Part shown: positions 1-5,174 of the stretch, one piece after another
How positions within the stretch are numbered: the first letter of the stretch is position 1
Layout of the letters: each line of letters opens with the position of its first letter
Origin: Saprospirales bacterium
GTDB lineage: Bacteria; Bacteroidota; Bacteroidia; Chitinophagales; Saprospiraceae
Length of the DNA stretch: 5,174 nucleotides
Direction: 5' to 3'
NCBI GenBank assembly: GCA_024642645.1
Contig: JAHEAS010000314.1
Location: forward strand, 1-5,174
Program-made: the position numbers and the translations under genes
The notes under the pieces: model-generated
The model's input: only the letters and a program-made list of their open reading frames with translations
Database searches by the model: none
Told to the model about the DNA's origin: nothing

Positions 1-1
1 C

Positions 2-1243
2 TACCGGGTTGAGGGCGACCAAATCGTTGGAATCACCAAGGCCAACACGCCCAATGCCTTCCTTTGCACCGATAAAAACTACGCTGACTTCATCCTCGAA
101 CTGGAGGTAAAGGTGGACCCTACCATGAACTCGGGCATCCAGTTCCGCAGCGAAAGCCTGCCCAGCTACCAAAACGGGCGGGTACACGGCTACCAAGCCG
201 AAATTGACCCAAGTCCCCGTGCTTACAGCGGCGGCATCTATGACGAGGCCCGCCGGGGCTGGCTCGCCAATCTCTCGCAGAACGAGGCTGGCCAGCGGGC
301 TTTCAAAAACGGTGAATGGAACCTTTACCACATTGAGGCCATCGGCAATGAGCTGCGAATCTGGGTGAATGGCGTGCAAACCGCCAATGTGGTGGATGAT
401 ATGACGGCGACGGGCTTCATCGGTCTACAAGTGCACTCGATAGGAAGCTCCGATAAGCCGGGCAAGGAGGTTAGCTGGCGCAATATCCGTATCAAAACCG
501 CCAATTTCGAGACTGACCGCTGGGGGGTAGAGCCCACTTGCCCCGAAGAAAATTATATTGCCAATACATTGACTGCCAATGAATTGCGGCACGGTTGGCG
601 CTTGCTCTGGGACGGCAAAACCTCCAATGGCTGGCGCTCCGCCCGCTCCAACGACTTCCCCACTTCCGGCTGGACAATGAAGGACGGCGTTTTGACCGTG
701 CAGCCAAGTTCCGGCGGCGAATCAACTGGTGGCGGCGATATCGTGACACGGGAGCAGTTCAGCAGTTTTGAGTTGAAATTCGAGTTCAAGATTACCGAAG
801 GTGCCAACAGCGGCGTCAAGTATTTCGTGCAGCCCGACCTGAATCAGGGCGCTGGCTCGGCCATCGGTTGCGAGTTCCAAATCCTCGACGACGCCAAGCA
901 CCCCGATGCAAAACTGGGCGTGGCGGGCAACCGGACGCTCGGTTCGTTGTACGACCTCATCTCCGCTGCCAACCTGTCCGTGCCAAGCCGTAGCAAGGAG
1001 TTCAGAGGGGTGGGGGAGTGGAACCAGGGTCGAATTATGGTACGGGGCAACCACGTCGAGCACTGGCTGAACGGCTTTAAAACGCTGGAATACGAGCGGA
1101 ACACGCCCATGTTCAATGCGCTCGTCGCCTACTCCAAGTACAAGGACTGGCCGAACTTCGGCAACTGGCCGCAGGGGCACATACTGCTCCAAGACCACGG
1201 GAACGAAGTGTCATTTCGCAGCGTGAAGGTGCGGGAATTGTGA
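2..1243 (+). CDS. Tandem DUF1080 (3-keto-disaccharide hydrolase-like) protein, 5' end missing
   Basis: The frame is open from base 2 to the TGA at 1241-1243, giving 413 residues; the true start lies upstream. A GTG at 113 is not a credible start because the upstream codons continue the same domain. Two copies of the DUF1080 fold (PF06439, a concanavalin/laminin-G-like beta sandwich) are visible. The first copy, lacking its beginning, carries SGIQFRS (about residues 44-50), a GEWN...LRIWVNG segment (104-124) and ends at VSWRNIRIK (about 157-165). The second starts near GWRLLWDGK (198-206) and carries SGVKYFV (270-276), CEFQILDD (290-297), GEWNQGRI...HWLNG (338-358) and a terminal SFRSVKVREL. 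Family members are usually secreted or periplasmic and several act on sugars, including 3-keto-disaccharides; substrate and localisation here are inference, since the signal peptide region is outside the window. The family assignment is firm, a specific enzymatic role is not. Confidence 0.9.
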   Translation, partial: YRVEGDQIVGITKANTPNAFLCTDKNYADFILELEVKVDPTMNSGIQFRSESLPSYQNGRVHGYQAEIDPSPRAYSGGIYDEARRGWLANLSQNEAGQRAFKNGEWNLYHIEAIGNELRIWVNGVQTANVVDDMTATGFIGLQVHSIGSSDKPGKEVSWRNIRIKTANFETDRWGVEPTCPEENYIANTLTANELRHGWRLLWDGKTSNGWRSARSNDFPTSGWTMKDGVLTVQPSSGGESTGGGDIVTREQFSSFELKFEFKITEGANSGVKYFVQPDLNQGAGSAIGCEFQILDDAKHPDAKLGVAGNRTLGSLYDLISAANLSVPSRSKEFRGVGEWNQGRIMVRGNHVEHWLNGFKTLEYERNTPMFNALVAYSKYKDWPNFGNWPQGHILLQDHGNEVSFRSVKVREL

Positions 1244-1247
1244 GTTT

Positions 1248-1336
1248 TTCAACACAGCGGCACGGAGGCCACAGAGGGACACAGAGGATTATACCTTCTC
1301 CGTGTTCCTCTGGGGCCTCCGTGCCTCCGTGTTGAA
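1248..1336. repeat. Long imperfect inverted repeat (CACGGAGGC / CACAGAGG type)
   Basis: The left arm at 1248-1286 and the reverse complement of the right arm at 1298-1336 match at 34 of 39 positions, around an 11-base loop (1287-1297). The arms are made of degenerate short words such as CACGGAGGC and CACAGAGG. This kind of CACAGAGG/CACGGAGG palindrome is, from memory, a dispersed intergenic repeat seen in many bacterial genomes, though I cannot count copies here. It begins four bases after the stop of the DUF1080 gene and fills the spacer up to the next promoter. As RNA it would fold into a very stable hairpin that could protect the upstream mRNA 3' end or weakly terminate transcription; no T-run follows, so a classic intrinsic terminator is not supported. 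Confidence 0.85.
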
Positions 1337-1346
1337 TATAATACGG

Positions 1347-1354
1347 TAGTTTTG
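1347..1354 (+). promoter_or_regulatory. Bacteroidota -7 promoter box TAGTTTTG for the transporter gene
   Basis: TAGTTTTG matches the TAnnTTTG consensus of the Bacteroidota primary sigma factor and ends only four bases before the ATG at 1359. With the usual short distance to the transcription start, the mRNA would begin at or just before the start codon. No good TTTG -33 element is found at the normal spacing, which falls inside the hairpin repeat arm; a TTG at 1332-1334 is too close. A TATAAT at 1337-1342 is an alternative but less likely core element for this phylum. Confidence 0.6.
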
Positions 1355-1358
1355 CCCC

Positions 1359-3026
1359 ATGAATCTCTACGACACCATCGTCAAACTCCTCCTCGAAAAC
1401 AAGCCGCTGCTGCTGTTCCTCGTCATCGCCATCGGCTATTTTATTGGTCGGATAAAGGTTGCGGGCTTCAGTTTTGGCGTGGCCGCCGTGCTGTTCGTCG
1501 GGCTGGCCTTCGGTGCCATGCACCCCGACATGGCCCTGCCGGACATCATCTACATGGTGGGATTGGTGCTATTTGTATACACCATCGGACTGCGGTCAGG
1601 TGCCAGTTTTTTTGCTTCTTTCAAAAAATCGGGATTGCGGGACAACCTGCTGGCCATTGGAATCCTGTTGGTTTCGGCAGCCATTACCATTGTTTTGGGT
1701 AAAATAATGGGGGTTAAAAGTACGCTCATGGCCGGTCTTTTTTGTGGGTCATTGACCAACACGCCCGCCCTCGCCTCGGTGATTGATATTTTGAAAAACA
1801 CGCCCGGCCTCTCACCGGAAGCCATGCGAAACCTACTGGCCGAGCCGGTAGTGGGCTATTCACTGACCTATCCGATTGGTGTCATGGGCGTTATTTTCCT
1901 GTTCCAATTGGGCATCAAGCTCTGGCGCATTGATTTCAAAAAAGAAGGAGAGAAGACGGCGGAAATCACAGGCGTCAGCACGGAGGAGCTGGAACACGTG
2001 AACGTCGTCGTGACGAACCCAAGGCTCATTGGCAAAGACCTGCAAACAATCGGCGAGTCTGGCGAGTTGCACAGCCTAGTCGTGTCCCGCCGTTTGCCGA
2101 AGGGCGCCACCGAAATCGAAATCCCGGGGCCAGCGACCGTCATCCAACACGGCGACATCCTCACGCTGGTTGGCCACAGCTCCGAACTGGACAAGTTTCA
2201 GGCATTTTTCGGGATGCCCTCCAGCCGTGACCTTTCGCTGGACGGCAGCACCATCGGCATGAGGCGCATTTTCGTTTCCAACAAGGCGGTCATTGGCAAA
2301 GCCGTGCGGGAACTGGATATGTACCAGCGTTTCCACGCCATCATCACCCGCATCCGACGGGGCGACGTGGACCTGCCCACCAGTGGCGACATGACGCTGG
2401 AGGGGGGCGACCGGGTGCGCATCATCGCCCCCAAAAAAGAGTTCAAGGCCATCAATTCGTTCCTCGGCGACAGCTACCAGCGGCTCTCGGAGGTGGATTA
2501 CATCAGCATTTCCATCGGGATTTCGCTAGGCTTGCTGCTGGGCATGATCCCCATTCCGTTACCGGGTGGGTCTTCCTTCAAGCTGGGCTTTGCGGCGGGA
2601 CCGCTCATCGTTGCGCTGTTGCTCGGCAAACTGGGTCGGAGTGGCCGCATCATTTGGGTCATGTCTTACAACGCCAATTTTACCCTTCGGCAAATGGGGG
2701 CCGTGTTTTTCCTGGCGGGCATCGGACTGAAAGCTGGGTACTCGTTTTACACTACCTTTCAATCGGCTGGTTTTCAGATGATTATGATGGGAGCGGTGGT
2801 CACGCTGTTCACGGCGGGGCTGACGATTCTCATCGGACGCCTGTTTTTCAAAATGCCCTACAACCTGATGATGGGCATGATGTCGGCGCTGCACACGCAG
2901 CCTGCCTGCCTCGCTTTTGCGAATGAAAAGGACGACACGGGTGCTGCCAACATCAGCTACGCCACCATTTTCCCGACGGCAATGGTGGTGAAGATTTTGC
3001 TGGCGCAAGTGATTTTGGGGTGGTAA
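1359..3026 (+). CDS. AspT/YidE/YbjL-family membrane transporter with two RCK_C domains
   Basis: This 555-residue integral membrane protein has the layout of the aspartate:alanine exchanger family (TC 2.A.81). A first hydrophobic 'Asp-Al_Ex' half spans about 15-188 with several membrane helices. Two cytosolic RCK_C/TrkA-C domains follow at about 205-285 (contains LIGKDLQTI...HGDILTLVG) and 293-372 (VIGKAVRELD...GGDRVRIIA). A second hydrophobic half spans about 383-553. The halves are an internal duplication: GLVLFVYTIGLRSG (68-81) parallels AVFFLAGIGLKAG (448-460), and GSLTNTPAL (130-138) parallels SALHTQPAC (509-517). Length is normal for the family. The first ATG is chosen because it starts the expected N-terminus and is preceded by a TAnnTTTG box; no Shine-Dalgarno is seen. 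Known members exchange amino or dicarboxylic acids, but most YidE/YbjL proteins have no proven substrate, so the cargo is unknown. It is flanked by its own promoter and probably monocistronic. Confidence 0.93.
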   Translation: MNLYDTIVKLLLENKPLLLFLVIAIGYFIGRIKVAGFSFGVAAVLFVGLAFGAMHPDMALPDIIYMVGLVLFVYTIGLRSGASFFASFKKSGLRDNLLAIGILLVSAAITIVLGKIMGVKSTLMAGLFCGSLTNTPALASVIDILKNTPGLSPEAMRNLLAEPVVGYSLTYPIGVMGVIFLFQLGIKLWRIDFKKEGEKTAEITGVSTEELEHVNVVVTNPRLIGKDLQTIGESGELHSLVVSRRLPKGATEIEIPGPATVIQHGDILTLVGHSSELDKFQAFFGMPSSRDLSLDGSTIGMRRIFVSNKAVIGKAVRELDMYQRFHAIITRIRRGDVDLPTSGDMTLEGGDRVRIIAPKKEFKAINSFLGDSYQRLSEVDYISISIGISLGLLLGMIPIPLPGGSSFKLGFAAGPLIVALLLGKLGRSGRIIWVMSYNANFTLRQMGAVFFLAGIGLKAGYSFYTTFQSAGFQMIMMGAVVTLFTAGLTILIGRLFFKMPYNLMMGMMSALHTQPACLAFANEKDDTGAANISYATIFPTAMVVKILLAQVILGW

Positions 3027-3078
3027 GGGCTGGGTTTTGTCTATGCCATTTGAATTTAGCATAATAAAAATTTTCAAT

Positions 3079-3086
3079 TACTTTTG
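3079..3086 (+). promoter_or_regulatory. Bacteroidota -7 promoter box TACTTTTG for the lipoprotein gene
   Basis: TACTTTTG fits TAnnTTTG and lies 18 bases before the ATG at 3105, in an AT-rich spacer after the transporter gene. The nearest TTTG upstream (3049-3052) is 26 bases away, longer than the usual roughly 17-23 base spacing, so the -33 element is weak or absent. The box implies a leader of only about 10-15 bases without a Shine-Dalgarno sequence. It also argues against the TTG codon at 3084, which overlaps the box, as the start. Confidence 0.5.
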
Positions 3087-3104
3087 GCTATAAACTTCCT
3101 CACC

Positions 3105-3407
3105 ATGAAAAACAATCTAACTTCCAAGTTTCTGATTTTCAGCGCATTAGCGCTGCTTGTATTCGCATTCACCTCTTGTGCAGGCGTTGAGCCCGTAAAA
3201 GAATGCCTCACGGGCAAACAATACGGTTTCCTCTATGGCCTACTGCACGGGTTCATTACGCCCATCAGCTTCATCGCCAGTTTGTTCAAAAATGACGTGG
3301 CCATTTACGCCACCAATAACACCGGCGGCTGGTACGACTTCGGCTTCCTGCTCGGCAGCGGGGGATGGGGCTTTTTGGCCGGCAATAAATCGAAGAAGAA
3401 AGGGTAA
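3105..3407 (+). CDS. Small lipoprotein with GGWYDFGF motif, function unknown
   Basis: The product is 100 residues. MKNNLTSK followed by a hydrophobic stretch (9-22) and FTSC with the cysteine at 25 reads as a lipoprotein signal peptide; the -3 residue is Phe rather than the usual Leu, a mild departure. The predicted mature part of 76 residues contains GFLYGLLHGFITP (41-53), a hydrophobic run to about 61, DVAIYATNNTGGWYDFGF (64-81), a glycine-rich hydrophobic end (82-93) and a basic tail NKSKKKG. From memory this YGF..GL.HGFI.P.SFI.SLF...VA.YA.NN.GGWYDFGF pattern recurs in small uncharacterised envelope proteins of Bacteroidota and other bacteria. The two hydrophobic segments might insert into a membrane, so an anchored membrane protein is possible besides a lipid-anchored one. 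The ATG is preferred over an upstream TTG because the signal peptide begins directly there. No function can be assigned. Confidence 0.85.
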   Translation: MKNNLTSKFLIFSALALLVFAFTSCAGVEPVKECLTGKQYGFLYGLLHGFITPISFIASLFKNDVAIYATNNTGGWYDFGFLLGSGGWGFLAGNKSKKKG

Positions 3408-3490
3408 ATTGTTGGATTGCTATATTGTTGAATTGTTACCCTTATGACGACAACAATATAGCCATACAGCCATACAACAACTCAACAATT
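3407..3490. repeat. AT-rich inverted and direct repeat cluster (ATTGTTG words)
   Basis: The spacer between the lipoprotein and the PH-domain operon is almost entirely repetitive. A perfect 12-bp inverted repeat, GCTATATTGTTG at 3419-3430 and its complement at 3451-3462, surrounds a 20-base loop. An outer pair AATTGTTG (3407-3414) and CAACAATT (3483-3490) extends the symmetry imperfectly. Inside the right arm GCCATACA occurs twice in tandem (3461-3476). The ATTGTTG word recurs in several places. Such ATTGTTGAATTGTT tracts look like dispersed intergenic repeats of Bacteroidota (recalled, not searched). No TAnnTTTG box is seen here, so the promoter of the downstream operon is not identified; the hairpin lacks a T-run typical of an intrinsic terminator. 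Confidence 0.75.
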
Positions 3491-3497
3491 CCAAGCC

Positions 3498-4052
3498 ATG
3501 ATTTTCACAAACTCACAGATTCCCGTGGGGGACCTGCCGCAAGCAGAGGCCGTGGATTTTCAAAAATTATCGCCATCCTATCGGCTGGTGGAGGTGATAG
3601 CTACTTGCTTGTTATTTGCTTTTCTCTTGGCAGGGTGGGTGGTTTTTTATTTGATAAACCCCTTGAAAATTGTCTGGTTGAATTGGGGCTTACTAGCGTT
3701 TTGGGCAGCGCTCTTTTTCCTGGGTTTAGTGGTTGCGCTCAAACGGTTTGCCGCCGAGGGCTATGCCCTTCGGGAACACGACATTCTCCACAAGCACGGG
3801 GTCTGGTTTCGTACACTCACCGCTATCCCTTTTAATCGGATGCAGCACTGTGAAATCAGCCGTGGACCTGTGGAGAACGCATTTGGTTTGGCCACGCTGC
3901 GAGTATTCACGGCGGGGGGCAGCGGCAGTGACCTCAGTATCGGTGGGCTGCCCGTGGCAGAAGCACAGCGGGTGAAGGAATTTATCACCAAAAGGATTGG
4001 TGGAAATGAAAATGGAGTGGATTTGATTGACGAAAGCGAACCGATTGAATAA
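3498..4052 (+). CDS. PH domain-containing membrane protein (YdbS-like, bPH2/DUF304)
   Basis: This 184-residue protein has a short cytosolic N-terminus, two predicted membrane helices (about 31-53 and 59-82) and one bacterial PH domain (bPH2, formerly DUF304, PF03703) at about 84-165. Recognisable family features are the strand GYALREHDILHKHGVW (88-103), PFNRMQHCEISRGPVENAFG (111-130), LATLRVFTAG (131-140) and the closing helix AEAQRVKEFITKRI. The architecture and size match Bacillus subtilis YdbS. The next gene, encoding a YdbT-like multi-PH protein, begins after a single intervening base, so the two are surely co-transcribed and probably form a membrane complex. In B. subtilis the ydbST operon belongs to the SigW envelope-stress regulon and is linked to antimicrobial peptide resistance; whether that holds here is inference. 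The ATG follows a repeat-rich spacer without a Shine-Dalgarno. The acidic tail after 170 is not part of the domain. Confidence 0.9.
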   Translation: MIFTNSQIPVGDLPQAEAVDFQKLSPSYRLVEVIATCLLFAFLLAGWVVFYLINPLKIVWLNWGLLAFWAALFFLGLVVALKRFAAEGYALREHDILHKHGVWFRTLTAIPFNRMQHCEISRGPVENAFGLATLRVFTAGGSGSDLSIGGLPVAEAQRVKEFITKRIGGNENGVDLIDESEPIE

Positions 4053-4053
4053 A

Positions 4054-5174
4054 ATGACCGAAACCCACCCATTTTCACAACCTATCCGGCAGTCGCCAGC
4101 GGCGCTGATATTCATATTGGGCAGGGTGCTCAGGATGTTGCTTCGGCAGTTTTGGTATATTATACCTGTGTTGTTGTTCAATAAAAAAGGCAGCATAAAT
4201 GGGGTCACCATATTCTTTATTGGGCTCGCACTTGTGAGTGCTACCATGTCCTTGCTCAATTATTTCAAGCTCTATTTTTATATTCAAGATGGCGAGTTGG
4301 TGCTCGAAAAAGGCGTTTTCCGAAAGTCAAAAATCACCGTCCCACTCGACCGCATCCAAACGGTCAATTTTCAGCAAAATATCCTCCACCAGGTCTTCAA
4401 CGTCGTTGCAGTGGACATAGATACGGCAGGCTCGTCCGGTAAGGAATTTAGCCTGCACGCCATCAGCAAGCCGCTGGCCGAGGCACTGCGAGAGGAGGTT
4501 GGTAAAAGTTCGAAAGTTGGTAGTTGGCAGCCTTCGGCAAACGAGGAGGGAAAAGGAACAAGCGTTGAAGCAGGACTTCCATCCGCAATCGAGAATCCGC
4601 ATTCCGAGATTTTCCGCCTTCGCCCCATCGACCTCGTGAAAATTGGCGCCAGCCAAAACCACCTGCGCACAGCGGGCATCCTGATGGCTTTTTTGCTGGG
4701 CTTCGCCGACGACGTTGAGCAGGCGCTGGACATGGATTTGGAGAAAAAACTAAACTGGTGGCTCGGTACTACCGACGGCTCTGACCTGCTGTCTTGGCTG
4801 TTCATTGGCATCCCGTTTTTGCTGGTTGTTTCGTTCATCGGCACGTTGGTGCGTACCGTGTTACAGTATTTCGACTTGCGTTTTTGGCGGACAGAGCGGG
4901 GCTTCAAAATCGTGAGCGGCCTGTTCACTAGGCAGGAGGTATCGGCTATTTTGACCAAAATCCAATACGTCGAATGGAGCGCCAGCCCGCTCAAGCGGCT
5001 GTTCAAAATGGTGAAAGTACGGCTTCCGCAAGCCGCTAGCGTGGAGGTGACGGGCAAGCTTTCGGTCGGGCTTCCCGGCTGTTACGAGCCACAGCTGACG
5101 GCAGTGCGGGCGGCGTATTTTCCCGATGAAAAAGACCAGGTTTGGGAAGCACACGGCATCGCTGGCTTCAATAT
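4054..5174 (+). CDS. Multi-PH-domain membrane protein (YdbT-like), 3' end missing
   Basis: Reading from the ATG at 4054 the frame stays open to the window edge, giving 373 residues without a stop. Predicted order: membrane helices at about 18-42 and 51-70; first bPH2 domain at about 73-148, with YIQDGELVLEKGVFRKSKIT, PLDRIQTVNFQQN (98-109) and HAIS; a polar low-complexity linker (149-186); a membrane-associated segment around 203-222; a helix at about 246-270; then a second bPH2 domain from about 272, with RTERGFKIVSGLFTRQE (279-295) and TKIQYVEWSASPLKRLF (301-317). B. subtilis YdbT has about 490 residues and three PH domains, so roughly one domain should lie beyond the window. The start is fixed by the one-base gap after the YdbS-like gene, a spacing typical of translationally linked partners. 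Likely an inner-membrane envelope-stress or peptide-resistance component; the biochemical role is unknown. The linker DNA resembles intergenic repeats (see findings). Confidence 0.9.
   Translation, partial: MTETHPFSQPIRQSPAALIFILGRVLRMLLRQFWYIIPVLLFNKKGSINGVTIFFIGLALVSATMSLLNYFKLYFYIQDGELVLEKGVFRKSKITVPLDRIQTVNFQQNILHQVFNVVAVDIDTAGSSGKEFSLHAISKPLAEALREEVGKSSKVGSWQPSANEEGKGTSVEAGLPSAIENPHSEIFRLRPIDLVKIGASQNHLRTAGILMAFLLGFADDVEQALDMDLEKKLNWWLGTTDGSDLLSWLFIGIPFLLVVSFIGTLVRTVLQYFDLRFWRTERGFKIVSGLFTRQEVSAILTKIQYVEWSASPLKRLFKMVKVRLPQAASVEVTGKLSVGLPGCYEPQLTAVRAAYFPDEKDQVWEAHGIAGFN
4498..4610 (+). repeat. Repeat-like DNA encoding the interdomain linker of the YdbT-like protein
   Basis: Within the coding frame, 4498-4527 is built from GTTGGTA / AAAGTTCGAAAGTTGG-type words, and 4581-4610 from ATCCGCAATC / AATCCGCATTCCG-type words. 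Both resemble degenerate tracts I associate with intergenic dispersed repeats in Bacteroidota. They encode residues of roughly 149-186, a polar, glycine- and serine-rich stretch between the first PH domain and the following membrane segment where no conserved domain is expected. The reading frame is intact, so the gene is not broken. The repeat origin is inference from word composition only. Confidence 0.4.

Noticed and set aside
113..115. GTG as the start of the DUF1080 gene
   Set aside because: The open frame continues upstream to the window edge and encodes the expected earlier strands of the same domain, so the gene is cut by the window.
722..1198. 158-residue open frame on the minus strand
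   Set aside because: It is antisense to the second DUF1080 domain, shows no domain, and has no promoter box or plausible start context.
1248..1336. Classic Rho-independent terminator
   Set aside because: The stem is much longer than usual, imperfect, and is not followed by a T-tract; a repeat element or stabilising hairpin fits better.
2559..3077. 172-residue open frame on the minus strand
   Set aside because: It is antisense to the conserved second half of the transporter, and its histidine/arginine/glutamine-rich composition is typical of a shadow frame.
3084..3104. Upstream TTG start for the lipoprotein
   Set aside because: It overlaps the promoter box TACTTTTG and would add seven residues ahead of a normal MKNN signal peptide start.
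3407..3490. CRISPR array or tRNA-like element
   Set aside because: The repeats are short, degenerate and inverted with no regular spacers, and there is no cloverleaf or conserved tRNA arm.
3425..3835. 136-residue plus-strand frame starting in the repeat spacer
   Set aside because: It overlaps the YdbS-like gene in another frame, begins inside repetitive DNA and has no family resemblance.
4371..5057. 228-residue open frame on the minus strand
   Set aside because: It lies fully opposite the YdbT-like gene, whose protein has clear PH-domain motifs; the antisense translation is serine/arginine-rich with no recognisable domain.

Overview
The window looks like chromosomal DNA from a Bacteroidota bacterium, probably of the Saprospiria/Cytophagia type with moderate GC content; the class assignment is inference. 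Three things point this way. TAnnTTTG-type promoter boxes sit just before two start codons. No Shine-Dalgarno sequence precedes any start. The protein families (tandem DUF1080, an AspT/YidE-like transporter, a small GGWYDFGF lipoprotein, paired bacterial PH-domain proteins) fit this phylum. All real genes are on the plus strand, and both edges cut a gene.

Layout: (1) 2-1243 is the 3' part of a protein with two DUF1080 (3-keto-disaccharide hydrolase / concanavalin-like) domains. (2) 1244-1358 is a spacer almost filled by a 39-bp-arm imperfect inverted repeat, followed by a promoter box touching the next start. (3) 1359-3026 is a complete 555-residue AspT/YidE/YbjL-family membrane transporter with two central RCK_C (TrkA-C) domains. 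(4) 3105-3407 is a 100-residue lipoprotein with its own promoter box. (5) 3408-3497 is an AT-rich spacer made of repeated and inverted ATTGTTG-type words. (6) 3498-4052 and 4054->5174 form a tight two-gene operon of PH-domain membrane proteins resembling Bacillus YdbS and YdbT; the second gene runs off the window and was found by reading the open frame to the edge.

The genes do not form an obvious single pathway. The DUF1080 protein suggests extracytoplasmic sugar processing, the transporter moves an unknown (perhaps anionic) substrate, and the lipoprotein and PH-domain pair suggest envelope functions. I see no defence system, mobile element with a transposase, CRISPR array or RNA gene. The most notable non-genic signals are two different dispersed-repeat-like spacers, and a variable linker inside the YdbT-like gene that looks as if built from intergenic repeat DNA read in frame.
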